Positions 62,280-64,000 of a stretch of DNA of 64,000 nt are shown one piece after another. Location of the stretch: the NCBI GenBank assembly GCA_016787565.1, contig JAEUUG010000004.1, positions 575,827-639,826 on the forward strand, written 5' to 3'. Position 1 is the first letter of the stretch. Each line of letters begins with the position of its first letter. The notes below the pieces were generated by a model. The model had not been told where the DNA came from and searched no databases. It saw only the letters and a program-made list of their open reading frames with translations. Both the position numbers and the translations under genes were made by a program. Source of the stretch: Cyclobacteriaceae bacterium. Lineage in GTDB: Bacteria > Bacteroidota > Bacteroidia > Cytophagales > Cyclobacteriaceae.

Positions 62280-63686
62280 ATGAAGTTTACGCTTATTACC
62301 CATTCTAAAAAATTATTAGCCGACACCCTGACACCGGTAAACATTTATCTCAAGATCAGAGATGTGTTTGCCGGTAGCATTCTGCTGGAGAGTTCTGATT
62401 ATCATGGGCATGAAAATAGTTTGTCACTGATTTGTTGCAGTCCGATGGCCTCTTTTCAGGTAAAAGGCGATCAGGCTGAAATGCGTTTTCCGGATGGAAG
62501 TGTGCAGCAAGAAACGATCAATCAAGTCGGCCAGGTTACCGACATGCTGGAAAACTTCCGGAATAGTTTTGAAGCCGATCAGGATGTTCAATCGAAGTTT
62601 GTTAGCAGCGGTCTTTTCGGGTATATGACGTACGATGCTGTTCGGTTTTTCGAAGATGTTACGATTACAAAAAAGGATGCTTTCATTCCGGATGTTTTGT
62701 ATAAACTCTATCGGTATGTTATTGTGGTGGATCACTTTTCGAATGAGCTCAGTCTGTTTGAGCATCATTTGTCAACAGCATCGGATCAGTCTTCAACCTT
62801 AGAAAAACTACAGCAGATTATTTTCAGCAATCGTTTTGCTACTTACCCGTTTTCAGTAGTCAATGGCGAGGAGTCTAATTTTAGTGATGAAGAATTTTTA
62901 TCGGTGATCGAAAAAGGAAAAGAGCATTGCTACCGTGGCGATGTTTTTCAGATTGTGTTATCGCGCAGGTTTGCGTGCGATTTTAAAGGTGATGAGTTTA
63001 ATGTATACCGGGCACTGCGTTCCATCAATCCGTCACCGTATCTTTTTTATTTTGATTATGGCAACTTCAAATTGCTGGGCTCTTCACCGGAGGCCCAGTT
63101 GCAGGTAAAGCAGGATAAAGCACACATCTATCCGATAGCGGGAACCTTTCGCAGATCCGGTAACGATCAGGAAGATGCCGCTATTGCTGAGCGCCTTGCG
63201 GCCGATGAAAAAGAAAATGCTGAACATGTGATGCTGGTAGACCTGGCACGCAATGATATGAGCCGCAATGCCGCGAATGTAACCGTGGAGGTTTTCAAAG
63301 AGATTCAATACTATTCGCACGTTATACACCTGGTATCCAAAGTTACCGGCACACTGAAGCACGATGCATCGATTGTTCGGATGGCAACCGATACTTTTCC
63401 TGCAGGAACCCTATCCGGTGCACCGAAGCACATGGCGATGACGCTGATCAATACCTATGAAAATACCAACCGTGGATTTTATGGAGGGGCCATTGGTTTT
63501 ATGGGATTTGATGGCTCATTCAATCATGCAATTATGATCCGGACATTTCTGAGTCGGGAGAATAAACTGATTTACCAGGCCGGAGCCGGTGTGGTATCTA
63601 AATCGGATGCTTCCAGTGAGCTCCAGGAGGTTAATAACAAACTTGCTGCCTTGCGAAAGGCTGTGCTGATGGCTGAAAAAATTTAA
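62280..63686 (+). CDS. trpE: Anthranilate synthase component I
   Basis: Makes anthranilate from chorismate with TrpG. The 468-residue protein starts at 62280 (MKFTLITHSKK), behind the attenuator; the longer frame would run through it. The chorismate-binding C-terminal half has FQIVLSRRFACDF, PIAGTFRRSGN, LVDLARNDMSRNA and FPAGTLSGAPKHMAM. The trpG start is 13 bp after the stop, so the two are cotranscribed. Confidence 0.95.
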   Translation: MKFTLITHSKKLLADTLTPVNIYLKIRDVFAGSILLESSDYHGHENSLSLICCSPMASFQVKGDQAEMRFPDGSVQQETINQVGQVTDMLENFRNSFEADQDVQSKFVSSGLFGYMTYDAVRFFEDVTITKKDAFIPDVLYKLYRYVIVVDHFSNELSLFEHHLSTASDQSSTLEKLQQIIFSNRFATYPFSVVNGEESNFSDEEFLSVIEKGKEHCYRGDVFQIVLSRRFACDFKGDEFNVYRALRSINPSPYLFYFDYGNFKLLGSSPEAQLQVKQDKAHIYPIAGTFRRSGNDQEDAAIAERLAADEKENAEHVMLVDLARNDMSRNAANVTVEVFKEIQYYSHVIHLVSKVTGTLKHDASIVRMATDTFPAGTLSGAPKHMAMTLINTYENTNRGFYGGAIGFMGFDGSFNHAIMIRTFLSRENKLIYQAGAGVVSKSDASSELQEVNNKLAALRKAVLMAEKI

Positions 63687-63699
63687 GAACTCAAGAAAA

Positions 63700-64000
63700 A
63701 TGAAAATACTCGTACTCGATAATTACGATTCCTTTACCTACAACCTCGTGCACATTATCCGTGAGCTGAATTATCCGGTGGATATTTTCAGAAACGATAA
63801 GATAGCACTGGAAGATGTTGAACAATACGACAAGATAATGCTGTCGCCCGGCCCTGGTATTCCCGATGAAGCCGGTATTATGAAACAGGTTATCCGCGAA
63901 TACGGTCCCACTAAAAGTATTCTAGGTATTTGCCTGGGGCATCAGGGCATTGGTGAAGTGTATGGCGCTGAACTTTTTAATATTCCCCATGTATTGCATG
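63700..64000 (+). CDS. trpG: Anthranilate synthase component II (glutamine amidotransferase), cut by window edge
   Basis: Supplies ammonia from glutamine to TrpE. The first 100 residues are present and the frame continues past the right edge. It starts MKILVLDNYDSFTYNLVHII. The oxyanion region LSPGPGIPDEAG and the catalytic Cys in LGICLGHQGIGEVYG are intact. Confidence 0.94.
   Translation, partial: MKILVLDNYDSFTYNLVHIIRELNYPVDIFRNDKIALEDVEQYDKIMLSPGPGIPDEAGIMKQVIREYGPTKSILGICLGHQGIGEVYGAELFNIPHVLH

Noticed and set aside
1..64000. CRISPR arrays, tRNA/rRNA genes, insertion sequences, prophage
   Set aside because: Read-through of the gaps showed no regular repeat-spacer pattern, no tRNA-like cloverleaf sequence and no transposase or phage-like proteins.

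Overview
The window reads as chromosomal DNA of a Bacteroidota bacterium, most likely a Cytophagales-type relative. This is inferred from gene content, not from a search. The signs are a SusC/SusD pair, a CRTAC1-type VCBS/ASPIC lipoprotein, a Thx ribosomal protein, ACMSD, GTP-type PEPCK, LytS/LytTR-type regulators, no flagellar genes beside the chemotaxis genes, and several good matches to the Bacteroidota -7 promoter element TAnnTTTG. I see no tRNA, rRNA, CRISPR array, prophage or insertion sequence.

Layout. 0-2 kb: the 5' part of a membrane pyrophosphatase gene and a small thioesterase operon (minus strand). 1.8-6.9 kb: the threonine operon thrA-thrB-thrC behind a Thr/Ile-rich leader peptide. 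6.9-16 kb: minus-strand genes for pcm, an exported CHAT protease with an outer-membrane partner, an M23 peptidase, mogA, trhO, an exported TPR/zinc-ribbon protein and ACMSD. 16-30.2 kb: a signalling island with a LytTR response regulator, a PAS kinase-like protein, a small outer-membrane protein, cheY-cheA-cheW-mcp-cheR-cheD-cheB and a 1087-residue multi-PAS LytS-type kinase. 30-36 kb: a minus-strand GMC oxidoreductase / gluconate-dehydrogenase-subunit-3 / twin Gfo-Idh operon. 36-38 kb: yidD and cysS. 38-50.5 kb: a polysaccharide-utilisation locus (SusC, SusD, CRTAC1-like, GH5, AGE epimerase, convergent Gfo/Idh). 50.6-64 kb: small regulators, pckG, riboflavin synthase, PAP2 phosphatase, a histidine kinase with an extra C-terminal domain, an unusual lipoamide-dehydrogenase-like flavoprotein, nitroreductase, GNAT, Thx, and trpE-trpG behind a textbook-like attenuator.

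The most striking signal is a set of four promoters between 16.9 and 19.3 kb. Each carries two direct repeats related to CCACCTACTCA with start points exactly 21 bp apart. Each has a TAnnTTTG-like -7 element starting exactly 31 bp after the second repeat ends. They sit in front of the PAS kinase-like gene, a candidate small RNA of about 80 nt, the outer-membrane protein gene and the chemotaxis operon. The geometry fits a LytTR-family activator, and a LytTR regulator gene lies immediately upstream, so I propose a local regulon tying a LytS/LytTR pathway, an sRNA and a chemosensory array together. Also notable are two amino-acid leader peptides (thr and trp), a pair of strong overlapping hairpins between mcp and cheR, a C-terminal tethering pentapeptide on the chemoreceptor, and a lipoamide-dehydrogenase homologue in which both redox cysteines are replaced.
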